DNA of 5,675 nucleotides, taken from assembly GCA_002708205.1 (NCBI GenBank), contig PAMR01000005.1:36600-42274 (forward strand), given 5' to 3'. The position numbers and the translations under genes are program-made. Numbering within the stretch: position 1 is the first letter of the stretch; the number at the start of each line of letters is the position of its first letter. The notes under the pieces are model-generated. The model was not told the origin of the DNA. It made no database searches and saw only the letters and a program-made list of their open reading frames with translations. Positions 4,615 to 5,675 of this stretch are shown piece by piece. The stretch is from Gammaproteobacteria bacterium. Lineage in GTDB: Bacteria; Pseudomonadota; Gammaproteobacteria; Pseudomonadales; Azotimanducaceae.

Positions 4615-5675
4615 ATGACGACGATATTAAAAAAATCGGGGTGGTCAGTAGTAACCCTGCTGATTGCCCTGCCAGTAGCGATACCGATTACCGCGGTGTT
4701 GGCAAATTTATTCACCCCGTCTTCGCCCGGATGGAACCACACCCTTGAAACCGTCTTGCCTTCCTATGTGTTCAACACTTTTGCTTTGCTGGTGCTCGTA
4801 TCGCTCATAACTTTAACAATCGGCCTCTCAGCCGGATGGCTCATTGCCACAAAAGAATTTCCCGGACGCAAAATATTTTCCTGGCTACTTGTTTTACCTT
4901 TTGCTGCTCCAGCTTATGTGGTCGCATACGCATACGGAGATCTTCTAGATTATGCAGGTCCCATTCAAACATTCTTGCGCGACACAAATGCTTGGGAATC
5001 TTCCGACTATTGGTTTCCTTCCATACGCAGCTTTGGTGGAGCCGCTTTTGTGCTCGGTTTTGTTTTATACCCTTACGTGTATCTCTTTGCATTCCGAGCG
5101 TTTTCGAGGCAGACGGGAACGCTTACAGAAGCGGCTCGCAGCCTCGGCTCAAGTCCTATAAGGACTTTTTTTCGAGTGGAGTTACCTGCTGCACGGCCCG
5201 CTATTGCCGGAGGCTTAGCATTAGCCTTGATGGAAACTGCCGCAGATTATGGTGTCGTCGAATTCTTTGGGGTTCCAACATTCACGAGTGGGATTTTTAG
5301 GGCTTGGTACGCGCAAGGTGAATATGTAACAGCAATAAAGCTAGCCGCATGGCTTTTCGTTATAGCAGCTATGCTTATCGCATTTGAACAAGTTGCTCGC
5401 CGCGGTAGCTCAGCCAATCCAGTCAGCCGTGATGCTCCACAGTATAGAAGTAGATTAAAAGGTTCATCTGCTGTAGCGGCATTCCTAACATGTGCAATTC
5501 CAGTAATTTTCGGATTCTTTATTCCCATATCGAGACTACTTTTTCATGCTCTTAACGAAGGTGATCCCATGTTCGGACGAGCATTTTCCAGTTATGTGGA
5601 GAACAGTGTTACCGTCGGTCTAATTGGTTGCTTCGTTACAACCATAGCTGCGCTATGGTTGTCTTATTCAATGAG
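4615..5675 (+). CDS. fbpB: Fe(III) ABC transporter permease, N-terminal part (runs off right edge)
   Basis: The plus strand is open from ATG 4615 to the window end, giving 353 codons plus 2 bases. It encodes the inner-membrane channel of the FbpABC ferric importer. Hydrophobic segments are at about residues 11-33, 52-77, 87-108, 139-162, 195-219, 240-259, 284-308 and the start of another at 331. The family stretch LPFAAPAYVVAYAYGDLLDY (94-113) and the first EAA loop (172-197; EAARSLG, then VELPAARPAI), which contacts the ATPase, are clear. FbpB proteins are usually about 500-550 residues with two fused permease halves, so roughly one third is missing here, including the second EAA loop. No good Shine-Dalgarno precedes this ATG; in-frame GTG 4576 and TTG 4579 are alternatives. 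Unlike the usual fbpABC order, it is divergent from fbpC and fbpA and separated from them by the dehydrogenase. Confidence 0.93.
   Translation, partial: MTTILKKSGWSVVTLLIALPVAIPITAVLANLFTPSSPGWNHTLETVLPSYVFNTFALLVLVSLITLTIGLSAGWLIATKEFPGRKIFSWLLVLPFAAPAYVVAYAYGDLLDYAGPIQTFLRDTNAWESSDYWFPSIRSFGGAAFVLGFVLYPYVYLFAFRAFSRQTGTLTEAARSLGSSPIRTFFRVELPAARPAIAGGLALALMETAADYGVVEFFGVPTFTSGIFRAWYAQGEYVTAIKLAAWLFVIAAMLIAFEQVARRGSSANPVSRDAPQYRSRLKGSSAVAAFLTCAIPVIFGFFIPISRLLFHALNEGDPMFGRAFSSYVENSVTVGLIGCFVTTIAALWLSYSM

Noticed and set aside
4554..4742. 62-codon minus-strand frame over the fbpB start
   Set aside because: It is antisense to fbpB and has no recognisable family motif.
4836..5300. 154-codon plus-strand open frame within the permease region
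   Set aside because: It is out of frame with fbpB, Cys/Arg/Ser-rich and without a domain; the fbpB frame carries the transmembrane segments and the EAA motif.

Overview
The window looks like chromosomal DNA from a proteobacterium, most likely a marine-type gammaproteobacterium. Base composition is moderate and genes are tightly packed. It carries a periplasmic-binding-protein ferric iron transporter and a PiuC/YbiX-type hydroxylase that aligns along its whole length, from memory, with the E. coli protein. The taxon is an inference; nothing in the window fixes genus or species.

Left part (1-888): two divergent genes. On the minus strand is the 5' end of a lipoprotein gene that runs off the left edge; after its lipobox cysteine it enters a Gly/Glu/His repeat encoded by a 30-bp tandem DNA repeat. 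On the plus strand is a complete PKHD-type Fe(II)/2-oxoglutarate hydroxylase (piuC). Their start codons lie on the two strands of one CATG, so the genes overlap by 2 bp and share no intergenic promoter region.

Middle (905-4482), all minus strand and transcribed right to left: an NAD(P)-dependent aldehyde dehydrogenase, then the transporter ATPase fbpC, then the ferric-iron-binding protein fbpA. fbpC and fbpA overlap by 4 bp (ATGA). Both the dehydrogenase and fbpC are best read from TTG start codons; for the dehydrogenase a strong GGAGG decides this. A Fur-box-like sequence and a candidate promoter sit at the fbpC/fbpA junction. A 9-bp perfect stem-loop lies between the dehydrogenase and fbpC.

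Right part (4615-5675): the permease gene fbpB starts on the plus strand, divergent from the dehydrogenase, and runs off the right edge after 353 codons. The 132-bp divergent gap contains a perfect 14-bp palindrome.

Together fbpA, fbpB and fbpC supply all three parts of one Fe(III) ABC importer: periplasmic capture, double-domain permease and ATPase. Their layout is unusual, because the permease is divergent and separated from the ATPase by the dehydrogenase. The iron-dependent hydroxylase and the His/Glu-rich lipoprotein alongside make this look like an iron-acquisition locus; this is inferred from gene content. I see no RNA genes, insertion sequences or CRISPR arrays, and no gene-free stretch longer than 132 bp. 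I do not see a wholly new system; the oddities are in gene arrangement, start sites and the repeat lipoprotein.
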